From the NCBI GenBank assembly GCA_013695885.1, contig JACCZP010000360.1:1-6269 (forward strand): DNA of 6,269 bases, written 5' to 3'. Source of the DNA: Thermoleophilaceae bacterium. GTDB taxonomy: Bacteria; Actinomycetota; Thermoleophilia; Solirubrobacterales; Thermoleophilaceae. The notes below the pieces were generated by a model. It made no database searches. It worked only from the letters and a program-made list of their open reading frames with translations, and was not told the origin of the DNA. The position numbers and the translations under genes were made by a program. Positions 1 through 6,002 of this stretch are shown here, one piece after another. The first letter of the stretch is position 1, and each line of letters opens with the position of its first letter.

Positions 1-58
1 TTCGGGTACCGGTTCGCTCCGGAGCGCGTCCGGCCCGGCCCGGGCGCCCGGCCCGACC

Positions 59-98
59 GTTTACACCCTTTTCACAAGCCGGCCACACGGCGGTAACC
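59..98 (+). promoter_or_regulatory. Candidate PHO box: four phased 7-base direct repeats upstream of pstS
   Basis: Four 7-base units start exactly 11 bases apart: GTTTACA (59-65), TTTCACA (70-76), GGCCACA (81-87) and GGTAACC (92-98). They approximate G-T-T-C-A-C-C/A. PHO boxes bound by PhoP/PhoB response regulators are known to be 11-base repeats, a 7-base unit plus a 4-base spacer, and the actinobacterial unit resembles GTTCACC. The first two units are the best matches and the third and fourth are degenerate. The array ends 62 bases before the chosen pstS start, a sensible place for activation under phosphate starvation. A weak promoter, TTCACA (71-76), 17 bases, then TAACCG (94-99), can be drawn through it, but its -10 element is poor. 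Spacing and repeats are seen; regulator binding is inferred. Confidence 0.55.
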
Positions 99-145
99 GC
101 ACCATGGCGCGGCCGTGCGAGCGTCCCGCCGTCCATTTACACGGC

Positions 146-151
146 AAGGAG
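146..151 (+). promoter_or_regulatory. Ribosome binding site that fixes the pstS start
   Basis: AAGGAG lies 9 bases before the GTG at 161. The in-frame ATG at 104 has no such motif in front of it and sits immediately behind the PHO-box array. Starting at 161 also puts a clean lipoprotein signal peptide at the very N-terminus. Confidence 0.8.
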
Positions 152-160
152 AAGAATCAC

Positions 161-1111
161 GTGAGATCCCGAGCAGTGGCTTCCGTAGCGGCCGCCGGCG
201 TCCTGGCGCTCGGCGTCGCCGCGTGCGGCGAGAGCGGAGGCGGCGGTGGAGGCGGTGGCCAGCAGGGCGGCCAGGAGCTGAGCGGCAAGATCGCGATCGA
301 CGGCTCGAGCACGGTGTTCCCGTTCGCGCAGGCTGCCGCCGAGCAGTTCATGGCGGAGAACCCGGGCGTGCAGATCACGGTCGGCCAGTCGGGCACGGGC
401 GGAGGCTTCGAGAAGTTCTGCGCCGGTGAGACCCAGATCTCGGACGCCTCCCGCCCCATAAACGAAGACGAGGAGGTGCCGATCTGCGAGAAGAACAACG
501 TCTCCTACAAGGAGATTCAGGTTGCCAGCGACGGCATCGCGGTGGCCTCTAACAAGGCGCTGCCGATCGACTGCATGACCACCGACCAGCTCAAGGAGCT
601 CTGGAACAAGGGGTCCGACGTCAAGAGCTACTCGGACATCGATCCGAAGCTGCCCAACCAGGACGCCAGCCTCTACGGACCCGGAACGGACTCGGGCACC
701 TTCGACTTCTTCACGGACGAGATCAACGGCGAGGAGGGGGCGTCCCGGACGGACTACCAGCCCTCGGAGGATGACAACGTGCTCGTGCAGGGCGTCACGG
801 GCGATCCCGGCGGGCTCGGCTACTTCGGGTTCTCCTACTTCGAGCAGAACCAGGACAAGCTGAACCTGATCGGCGTCGACTCCGGGGACGGGTGCGTCAA
901 GCCGAGTGCCGAGACGATTCAGTCGGGCGAGTACAAGCCCCTCGGCCGGCCGATCTTCATGTACCCGAGCGAGGAGGAGCTGCGACGGCCCGAGGTCAAG
1001 GCGTTCATGGACTACATCGTCCAGAACTACCAGCCGATCGCTGAAGCGGCCAAGATCGTGCCGATGTCGGAGGAGGACGCCCAGAAGAGCCGTCAGCAGC
1101 TGGGCTCCTAG
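161..1111 (+). CDS. pstS: Phosphate ABC transporter substrate-binding lipoprotein PstS
   Basis: PstS binds inorganic phosphate outside the membrane and passes it to the Pst importer. From the GTG at 161 the protein is 316 residues. It opens with a lipoprotein signal peptide: Arg at 2 and 4, a hydrophobic Ala/Val/Leu stretch, and lipobox VAAC with the lipidated Cys at 22. A flexible tether follows, with eight Gly in a row (26-33). The fold shows the phosphate-binding motifs of the family: DGSSTVFP (47-54), SGTGGGFEKF (77-86), SDASRPI (94-100) and GPGTDSGT (173-180). Length is normal for the family. Regulation is probably by phosphate starvation through the repeats at 59-98. A strong hairpin follows the gene, and pstC and pstA, the usual next genes, are not there. 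An alternative ATG at 104 would add 19 residues before the signal peptide and is unlikely. Confidence 0.95.
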   Translation: MRSRAVASVAAAGVLALGVAACGESGGGGGGGGQQGGQELSGKIAIDGSSTVFPFAQAAAEQFMAENPGVQITVGQSGTGGGFEKFCAGETQISDASRPINEDEEVPICEKNNVSYKEIQVASDGIAVASNKALPIDCMTTDQLKELWNKGSDVKSYSDIDPKLPNQDASLYGPGTDSGTFDFFTDEINGEEGASRTDYQPSEDDNVLVQGVTGDPGGLGYFGFSYFEQNQDKLNLIGVDSGDGCVKPSAETIQSGEYKPLGRPIFMYPSEEELRRPEVKAFMDYIVQNYQPIAEAAKIVPMSEEDAQKSRQQLGS

Positions 1112-1140
1112 TCACCTGCCTACCTGCACTCGTCGAGCGA

Positions 1141-1168
1141 GAGGAGGCGCCCACCCGGGCGCCTCCTC
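1141..1168 (+). terminator. Hairpin terminator after pstS
   Basis: A perfect 12-base stem, GAGGAGGCGCCC (1141-1152) with its complement at 1157-1168, closes a 4-base loop ACCC. It begins 29 bases after the pstS stop. No true T-run follows, only the T-poor GTCGTTCGTCG, so it could terminate, partly attenuate read-through into pstB, or protect the 3' end of the pstS mRNA. The rest of the 118-base gap to pstB shows no gene. Confidence 0.75.
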
Positions 1169-1214
1169 GTCGTTCGTCGGCGTGCGGCATGACCACGGCG
1201 GCCCGAGCAGCATC

Positions 1215-1220
1215 TAGAGT
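1215..1220 (+). promoter_or_regulatory. Possible -10 element for a near-leaderless pstB transcript
   Basis: TAGAGT ends 9 bases before the pstB ATG at 1230, so transcription from it would begin at or just before the start codon. No convincing -35 is visible (the region near 1191-1197 reads GACCACG) and no ribosome binding site precedes the ATG. Leaderless mRNAs are common in actinomycetes. The call is weak and rests only on this hexamer plus the missing ribosome binding site. Confidence 0.25.
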
Positions 1221-1229
1221 GCTCTGCCG

Positions 1230-2123
1230 ATGGCGCAGACCCCTCCGGATGGCTCGGTGGCCGGGCCCTCCGCCACCCTCACGCCCGAGGCTCCCGCCGT
1301 CAGCGCCCCGGGCGGCGGCGGCGAGTCGGTCTTCGACCTCGAGGCCGTATCGGTCTTCTACGGTCCGACGCCGGCCGTCCGCGATGTCTCGATGAGCGTC
1401 GCTCCGCGGCGGATCACAGCGCTCATCGGCCCATCCGGGTGCGGCAAGTCGACGCTCCTGCGTTGCCTGAACCGCATGAACGACCTCGTGCCGTCGGCAC
1501 ATGTCGAGGGTCGGGTCCTCTACCACGGGCAGGATCTCTACGAGCGCGGGATCGACCCGGTGGAGGTGCGCAAGCGGATCGGGATGGTCTTCCAGAAGCC
1601 GAACCCCTTCCCGAAGTCGATCTACGACAACGTCGCCTTCGGGCCGCGCGTGCTGAGGCTGAAGGACCGTCCGGCCGAGCGCGTGGAGCGCGCGCTGCGC
1701 CGTGCGGCGCTGTGGGACGAGGTCAAGGACCGGCTCCACGCCAACGCGTACTCCCTCTCCGGCGGTCAGCAGCAGCGCCTGTGCCTCGCCCGCGCCCTCG
1801 CGATCGATCCCGACGTCATCCTCATGGACGAGCCGTGCTCGGCGCTCGACCCGATCTCCACCTCGCGCATCGAGGACCTGATGCTCGAGCTGCGCAAGGA
1901 GATCGCGATCGTGATCGTCACCCACAACATGCAGCAGGCCGCGCGCGTATCGCAGATGACGGCGTTCCTGACCGTCGCCGAGGAGCCCGATGTGGCCGTC
2001 GAGGCCGGGCCGGGTGAGCCCGTGCGGGCGGGGCGCATCATCGAGTACGACGAGACCGAGCACGTGTTCACCAACCCCTCCGACCCCCGCACCGAGGCGT
2101 ACGTGTCGGGTCGGGTCGGGTAG
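1230..2123 (+). CDS. pstB: Phosphate ABC transporter ATP-binding protein PstB
   Basis: PstB is the cytoplasmic ATPase that drives phosphate import through the PstC-PstA channel. The 297-residue protein has every ABC ATPase element: Walker [10 protein letters not shown] (67-75), Q-loop Gln122 in the PstB-typical VFQKPNPFP, signature LSGGQQQR (176-183), Walker B VILMDEP (196-202), D-loop SALD (204-207) and switch His232 in THNMQQA. The CLNRMNDL segment just after Walker A is also typical of PstB rather than other ABC proteins. Two features are longer than in E. coli: a Pro/Gly/Ala-rich N-terminal extension of about 33 residues, and an acidic insert near 246-268 before the C-terminal [15 protein letters not shown] at codon 10 (1257) is an alternative start; neither has a clear ribosome binding site. 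The TAG stop is 9 bases before phoU and in the same frame. Confidence 0.96.
   Translation: MAQTPPDGSVAGPSATLTPEAPAVSAPGGGGESVFDLEAVSVFYGPTPAVRDVSMSVAPRRITALIGPSGCGKSTLLRCLNRMNDLVPSAHVEGRVLYHGQDLYERGIDPVEVRKRIGMVFQKPNPFPKSIYDNVAFGPRVLRLKDRPAERVERALRRAALWDEVKDRLHANAYSLSGGQQQRLCLARALAIDPDVILMDEPCSALDPISTSRIEDLMLELRKEIAIVIVTHNMQQAARVSQMTAFLTVAEEPDVAVEAGPGEPVRAGRIIEYDETEHVFTNPSDPRTEAYVSGRVG
2106..2120 (+). repeat. TCGGG pentanucleotide repeated three times at the pstB stop
   Basis: Three perfect TCGGG units run directly into the pstB TAG (2121-2123), encoding the last residues S-G-R-V-G. A 5-base unit is not a multiple of three, so loss or gain of a unit would change the reading frame at the stop. 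Three copies is a short tract and may be stable. Confidence 0.6.
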
Positions 2124-2132
2124 GACGCAGTC

Positions 2133-2846
2133 GTGGCCGAGGCCCGAGGAGCGTTCAGGGAGGAGCTCGCACGGCTCGAGGAGAACGCCCTCGGCGGCCT
2201 CGACCTCGTCACGTCGAGCCTCCACCGCGTGCTCGAGGCCCTACAGCACCAGGACGTCGAGCTGGCCGCGCTCGTGATCGCCGACGACGACCGGGTGGAC
2301 GGCCGCTATCTCGAGGTTCACCAGGGCATCCTCTCGCTGCTCGCCCGCCAGGCCCCGGTCGCCACCGACCTGCGCCTCGTGGCCGCCCTGCTCCAGGTGA
2401 TCAACCACGTGGAGCGCATGGGCGACCAGTGCGTGAACATCGCCAAGCTCATCCCCCTGGGCGGGCACGAGCCCCCGGCACACGCCGAGATGCTGGCGAA
2501 GATCGACGACATGGGCCGCCGCGCGTCCTCGCTGGTCACACAGTCCGGCGAGTGCTTCGCCCGCCGCGACGAGGAGATGGCGCACGACCTCGTGCGTCAG
2601 GACGACGCCATCGACCGCCTGAACCGGGAGTGCTTCTACCTCGCGCTCGAGATCTCAGGGGACCCGGACACGCGCGAGTGGGCCATGCACATGATGCTCG
2701 TGGCCCGCTGGCTCGAGCGCCTGGCCGACAACGCCGTCGACATCGGGGAGCAGACCGCCTTCGTGGTCACCGGCCTGTTCCGCGAGTTCACCGACGCCTC
2801 GCACCCCGAGGTGACACCGAGCTCGCCGCTTCGTCCTTCGGGCTAG
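2133..2846 (+). CDS. phoU: Phosphate signalling regulator PhoU
   Basis: PhoU is a helical cytoplasmic protein known to connect Pst transporter state to the PhoR-type sensor kinase, keeping the phosphate-starvation response off when phosphate is plentiful. The 237-residue product shows the two-fold repeat of the family. Each half ends in a conserved helix: VERMGDQCVNIAKL (93-106) and LERLADNAVDIGEQ (194-207). Each half also carries an acidic helix of the metal-contacting type, DDDRVDG (51-57) and RQDDAIDRLN (155-164). Length is normal for PhoU, and the Pro/Ser tail (about 224-237) is probably disordered. The start is a GTG with a modest AGGA at 2122-2125, 7 bases upstream and overlapping the pstB stop, so translational coupling to pstB is likely. 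The stop lies in CTAG, which also ends ppk1 on the other strand, so there is no room for a terminator between them. Confidence 0.95.
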   Translation: MAEARGAFREELARLEENALGGLDLVTSSLHRVLEALQHQDVELAALVIADDDRVDGRYLEVHQGILSLLARQAPVATDLRLVAALLQVINHVERMGDQCVNIAKLIPLGGHEPPAHAEMLAKIDDMGRRASSLVTQSGECFARRDEEMAHDLVRQDDAIDRLNRECFYLALEISGDPDTREWAMHMMLVARWLERLADNAVDIGEQTAFVVTGLFREFTDASHPEVTPSSPLRPSG

Positions 2847-5041
2847 GTCGCAGCCGGCGAGCGGGCCCGGCGGCCACCGGCCTGCGCCTCGGCGGCGGCG
2901 GCGCGGCGAGCGGCCCGCTCCATCAGCTCGTGCTGGACGCTGCGCTCGCCGTCGCGCCTGCGGTGCCAAGCGCCGTGCGCGTCGAGCTCCCAGGACCACG
3001 AGTCGTCGGCGAAGCAGCGCTCGAGCGTGTCCTCGATCTCGGCCTTGAGCGAGGGGTCCTCGACGGGCGCGAGCATCTCGACGCGGGTGTCGAGGTTGCG
3101 CGGCATGAGGTCGGCCGAGCCCAGGTAGAGCCGGGTCTCGGCGCCGCGCTCGAACATGTACACGCGGGAGTGCTCGAGCACGTGGCCGACGATCGAGACG
3201 ACGCGGATGTTCTCGGAGACGCCGTCGACACCCGGGCGCAGGCAGGAGATCCCGCGCACGTTCAGGTCCACCCGCACCCCCGCGCGAGACGCCTCGTACA
3301 GCGCCTCGATGCAACGGCGATCGACCAGCGAGTTCATCTTCATGACGATGCGCGCGTGCTGGCCCTCACGGTGCGCCTCCACCGTGCTCTCGATCTCCTC
3401 GAGCACGGACTCGCGCATGTGCGTGGGCGCGGTGAGCACCTTGCGGTACCGGCGCGGTCGGGCGTAGCCGGTGAGCGAGTTGAACATGTCGGCCACGTCG
3501 GCGCCGATGTCGGGGTCGGTCGTGAACAGGCCGAGGTCCTCGTAGATGCGGGCGGTCTTGGCGTTGTAGTTGCCGGTGCCGATCTGGGTGTAGTGGCGCA
3601 CGCCCGAGCCCTCGCGGCGCACCACAAGCAGCGCCTTGACGTGGGCCTTGATGCCGGGCAGGCCGTAGACCACGTGCACACCGGCCTCCTCCATGGTCCG
3701 CGCCCACTCGATGTTGCGCCGCTCGTCGAAGCGCGCCTTGAGCTCCACCATGCACACCGCCTGCTTGCCGAGCTCCGCCGCGCGGATGAGCGCGGGCACG
3801 AGCCCCGACTCGCCCGACGTCCGGTAGACCGTGAGCTTGAGCGCCAGCACGTCCGGATCCTCGACGGCCTGCTCCACGAAGCGCTCGACGCTCGTGGCGA
3901 AGGAGTCGTAGGGATGGTGGACGAGGAGGTCCTCTCGCCGCATGGCCTCGAAGACGTCCGGCTTCTCGCCGGCCAGCGCGGGCAGGGTCACGGGGCTCCA
4001 GGCGGGTTCGCGCAGCTCTCCGTGGCCGTCGATGCCGTGGATCTGCCAGAGGTCGGCCAGGTCAAGCAGCCCCTCGACGTCGTAGATCTGCCGCTCCTCG
4101 ACGTCCAACCAGCCCACGAGCTTCTCCCGCATCATCGGCTCCATGTCCGCGCCGACCTCGAGCCGGACCACCTCGCCGAAGCGCCGGCGCCGCAGCTCGT
4201 CCTCGACCGCGCGCACGAGATCGTCCGCCTCGTCGGAGATCGTGAAGTCCGCGTCGCGGGTCACGCGGAAGACGTCGTGGCCGAGGATCTCCATGCCCGG
4301 GAACAGCAGGTCGAGGTGGCGGGCGATCACGTCCTCGAGCGGGACGAACGTGTCCCGCTGGATGCGCACGAATCGGGGCAGCACCTCCTTCGGCACCTTC
4401 ACGCGAGCGAAGGTCTGCCGCTCGGAGTCGGGATCGCGCAGCCGCACCGCAAGCGAGAGGGAAAGGTTCGAGATGTAGGGGAACGGCCGGCCCGGCCCGA
4501 CCGCGAGCGGGGTGAGAACGGGGAATATCTGCTCGCGGAACCGGTGCTCGACGGCCTCGAGCTCAGCTCCCTCGCACTGCTCGCAGGAGATGATCCGGAT
4601 CCCGCTCTCGGCCAGCGCCGGTCGCACGCTCTGCTCGAACTGCCGCGAGTGCCGGTTTGCGAGCTCGACCGCGCACTCCGCGATCCGATCGATGGTCTCG
4701 CCGGGCGCCATCCGGTCCGGCCCGCGGGAGTCGATGCCGGCGTCCACCTGGTCGTGCAGGCCCGCGACCCGGACCATGAAGAACTCGTCGAGGTTGCCCG
4801 CGAAGATGGCCAGGAACTTGGCCCGCTCGAGCAGTGGAACGCTCTCGTCCTCGGCGATCTGGAGGACGCGGTCGCTGAAGTCGAGCCAGGAGAGCTCCCG
4901 GTTGTGGTAGAGCTCGGGAGAGTCGAGCGGCGGGCGGGACTCCTCGTCGGTGCCGGCGGCCTCGTCGGCCTCGTCCGCGGAGTTGAGCGGCACGGTGGCC
5001 ACCGTGCCGTCGGGCTCTGCGGCCTCTTCGGCGTCGTTCAT
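2843..5041 (-). CDS. ppk1: Polyphosphate kinase PPK1
   Basis: PPK1 reversibly transfers the terminal phosphate of ATP onto inorganic polyphosphate through a phosphohistidine. From the ATG at 5041-5039 it has 732 residues, slightly longer than E. coli PPK (688) because of an acidic N-terminal extension of about 43 residues. The N-domain begins with ELSWLDFSDRVLQ, and NLDEF carries Asn83 (E. coli Asn45, ATP contact). Aligned by eye to E. coli, Arg407 and Arg437 match the magnesium-site Arg375 and Arg405. His467 in HVK matches the phosphorylated His435, Tyr500 matches Tyr468, Arg596 matches Arg564, and His624 in EHSR matches His592. The exception is Gln486 in YTQIGTGN, where E. coli has His454. 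The C-terminal tail is Ala/Arg-rich. A GTG at 5071-5069 is an alternative start; neither start has a clear ribosome binding site. The gap to upstream ppx is 53 bases, which suggests one operon. Confidence 0.96.
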   Translation of the reverse strand: MNDAEEAAEPDGTVATVPLNSADEADEAAGTDEESRPPLDSPELYHNRELSWLDFSDRVLQIAEDESVPLLERAKFLAIFAGNLDEFFMVRVAGLHDQVDAGIDSRGPDRMAPGETIDRIAECAVELANRHSRQFEQSVRPALAESGIRIISCEQCEGAELEAVEHRFREQIFPVLTPLAVGPGRPFPYISNLSLSLAVRLRDPDSERQTFARVKVPKEVLPRFVRIQRDTFVPLEDVIARHLDLLFPGMEILGHDVFRVTRDADFTISDEADDLVRAVEDELRRRRFGEVVRLEVGADMEPMMREKLVGWLDVEERQIYDVEGLLDLADLWQIHGIDGHGELREPAWSPVTLPALAGEKPDVFEAMRREDLLVHHPYDSFATSVERFVEQAVEDPDVLALKLTVYRTSGESGLVPALIRAAELGKQAVCMVELKARFDERRNIEWARTMEEAGVHVVYGLPGIKAHVKALLVVRREGSGVRHYTQIGTGNYNAKTARIYEDLGLFTTDPDIGADVADMFNSLTGYARPRRYRKVLTAPTHMRESVLEEIESTVEAHREGQHARIVMKMNSLVDRRCIEALYEASRAGVRVDLNVRGISCLRPGVDGVSENIRVVSIVGHVLEHSRVYMFERGAETRLYLGSADLMPRNLDTRVEMLAPVEDPSLKAEIEDTLERCFADDSWSWELDAHGAWHRRRDGERSVQHELMERAARRAAAAEAQAGGRRARSPAAT
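4988..5009. repeat. 22-base perfect palindrome in the first codons of ppk1
   Basis: CGGCACGGTGG (4988-4998) is followed without a gap by its exact reverse complement (4999-5009). The palindrome covers about codons 11-18 of ppk1 (DGTVATVP) and begins about 30 bases after the ATG. It could be a dimeric regulator site or, in mRNA, a hairpin just inside the reading frame. Codon choice in high-GC DNA could also create it. The symmetry is seen; any role is unknown. Confidence 0.6.
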
Positions 5042-5094
5042 GTGATCGCTGCTTCGCGTGTCGGGGCCCACTGCCGGGACGGACGAAGCGACCC

Positions 5095-5967
5095 TCACGG
5101 GGCCAGCTGCTCGAGGATGATCCCCTCTCGCAGTCCGCCCTTGCCGATCATAAGGGGGTGCCCGAGCACACTTGTTAACGCCTCGAAAATCAGCACGCCG
5201 GCGGGCAGCAGGCGGACTCGCTCGGGGTCGAGCTCGAAGCGGGCCGCCACTTCGTCGGCCGGCGCGCCGGCGAGGATGCGGACCGAGCGCTCGAGGCTCT
5301 CGTAGGCCAGCTCCGTACCCACGAGCCGGCGGAGTGACGTAGCGCTCCCGCCCACCGCGACGACGCGGTCCGAGCTCGGCCGCTCGAGGCCCTCGAAGAC
5401 GCCGGCCACGTGCGCCCGCACGGCGTGGAGCTCCGAGGCCGCCGGGGGATCGGTGCGCAGGTAGGAGTCGGCGAGGAAGCCGGACCCGATCCGGAACGAG
5501 GCCCACCATGTCACGCCCTCGGCCACCGTCCCGATCGCGATCTCCGTCGAGCCGCCGCCCACGTCGACCACGGCCACGGTGCCCTCGACCGGAGCGCCCA
5601 GCGTCTTGGTGGCCCCGACGAACGCGAGCTTCGCCTCCTCCTCTTCGGAGAGCACCCGCATGTGGATGCCGGCGGCCCGCTCGCTCGCCGCCGCCAGCTC
5701 GTCGCGGTTCGCCGCGTCGCGTACCGCGGCGGTCCCCACCAGCGAGATGGTCTCCGCTCCCGCGTCCACGGCGAGCGACGCCTGACGCGCGATCACCTCG
5801 GCGCACTCAGCCACCTTCTCGGGTGGGATGCGGTTGCCCTTGCCCATGCTCTTGCCGATGCGCGTGAACACGCGCTGGGTCAAGAGCTCGCGCAGACGGC
5901 CCTCGGGGGCATCGGCCACGAGCAGGCGCGTGGTGTTGCTTCCGACGTCGATGCAGGCGAGGGCCAT
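5095..5967 (-). CDS. ppx: Short exopolyphosphatase of the Ppx/GppA family
   Basis: Ppx/GppA enzymes remove terminal phosphate from polyphosphate, and some act on pppGpp. From the ATG at 5967-5965 the product is 290 residues with the actin-like two-lobe fold. Visible motifs are the N-terminal phosphate loop ACIDVGSNTTRLLV (4-17), VGTAAVRDAANRDEL (77-91), LSEEEEAKLAF (106-116), which should hold the catalytic glutamate, and the second phosphate loop VVDVGGGSTEIA (133-144). Near the C-terminus GGSATSLRRL and PAGVLIFEAL are typical. There is no C-terminal HD-like domain, so this is the short form common in actinobacteria, about half to two-thirds the length of E. coli Ppx or GppA. The open frame continues 34 codons further upstream, but that stretch overlaps the SixA-type gene and is unlike the family, so the ATG just before ALACIDVG was chosen. 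It lies 35 bases after the upstream gene. Substrate choice between polyphosphate and pppGpp cannot be read from sequence; ppk1 next door favours polyphosphate. Confidence 0.92.
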   Translation of the reverse strand: MALACIDVGSNTTRLLVADAPEGRLRELLTQRVFTRIGKSMGKGNRIPPEKVAECAEVIARQASLAVDAGAETISLVGTAAVRDAANRDELAAASERAAGIHMRVLSEEEEAKLAFVGATKTLGAPVEGTVAVVDVGGGSTEIAIGTVAEGVTWWASFRIGSGFLADSYLRTDPPAASELHAVRAHVAGVFEGLERPSSDRVVAVGGSATSLRRLVGTELAYESLERSVRILAGAPADEVAARFELDPERVRLLPAGVLIFEALTSVLGHPLMIGKGGLREGIILEQLAP

Positions 5968-6002
5968 GGGTCTCGGGTTCGCCCGGCGGCCGTGGCGGCC
6001 GC

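Noticed and set aside
15..51. Two 12-base palindromes (15-26 and 40-51) before the PHO box
   Set aside because: They are short, purely GC-driven and different from each other. They could be the end of an upstream terminator, but nothing upstream is visible to support that.
157..498. Minus-strand frame with a run of prolines
   Set aside because: It is the reverse reading of the PstS glycine tether and adjoining coding sequence.
1005..2225. A 406-codon open frame on the minus strand across pstS, pstB and phoU
   Set aside because: It runs antisense to PstB and shows no recognisable motif; the same GC-bias effect explains it.
2429..5305. A 958-codon open frame on the plus strand opposite ppk1
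   Set aside because: It lies antisense to a clearly recognised PPK1 and overlaps phoU. Its translation is rich in Arg, Gly, Ala, Val, His and Asp with no family motif. Long mirror frames are expected where third codon positions are mostly G or C.
5042..5806. The ppk1 frame stays open 255 codons upstream into ppx
   Set aside because: The extension is low-complexity Arg/Gly/Ala, overlaps ppx in another frame and has no PPK similarity. PPK1 homology begins shortly after the ATG at 5041.
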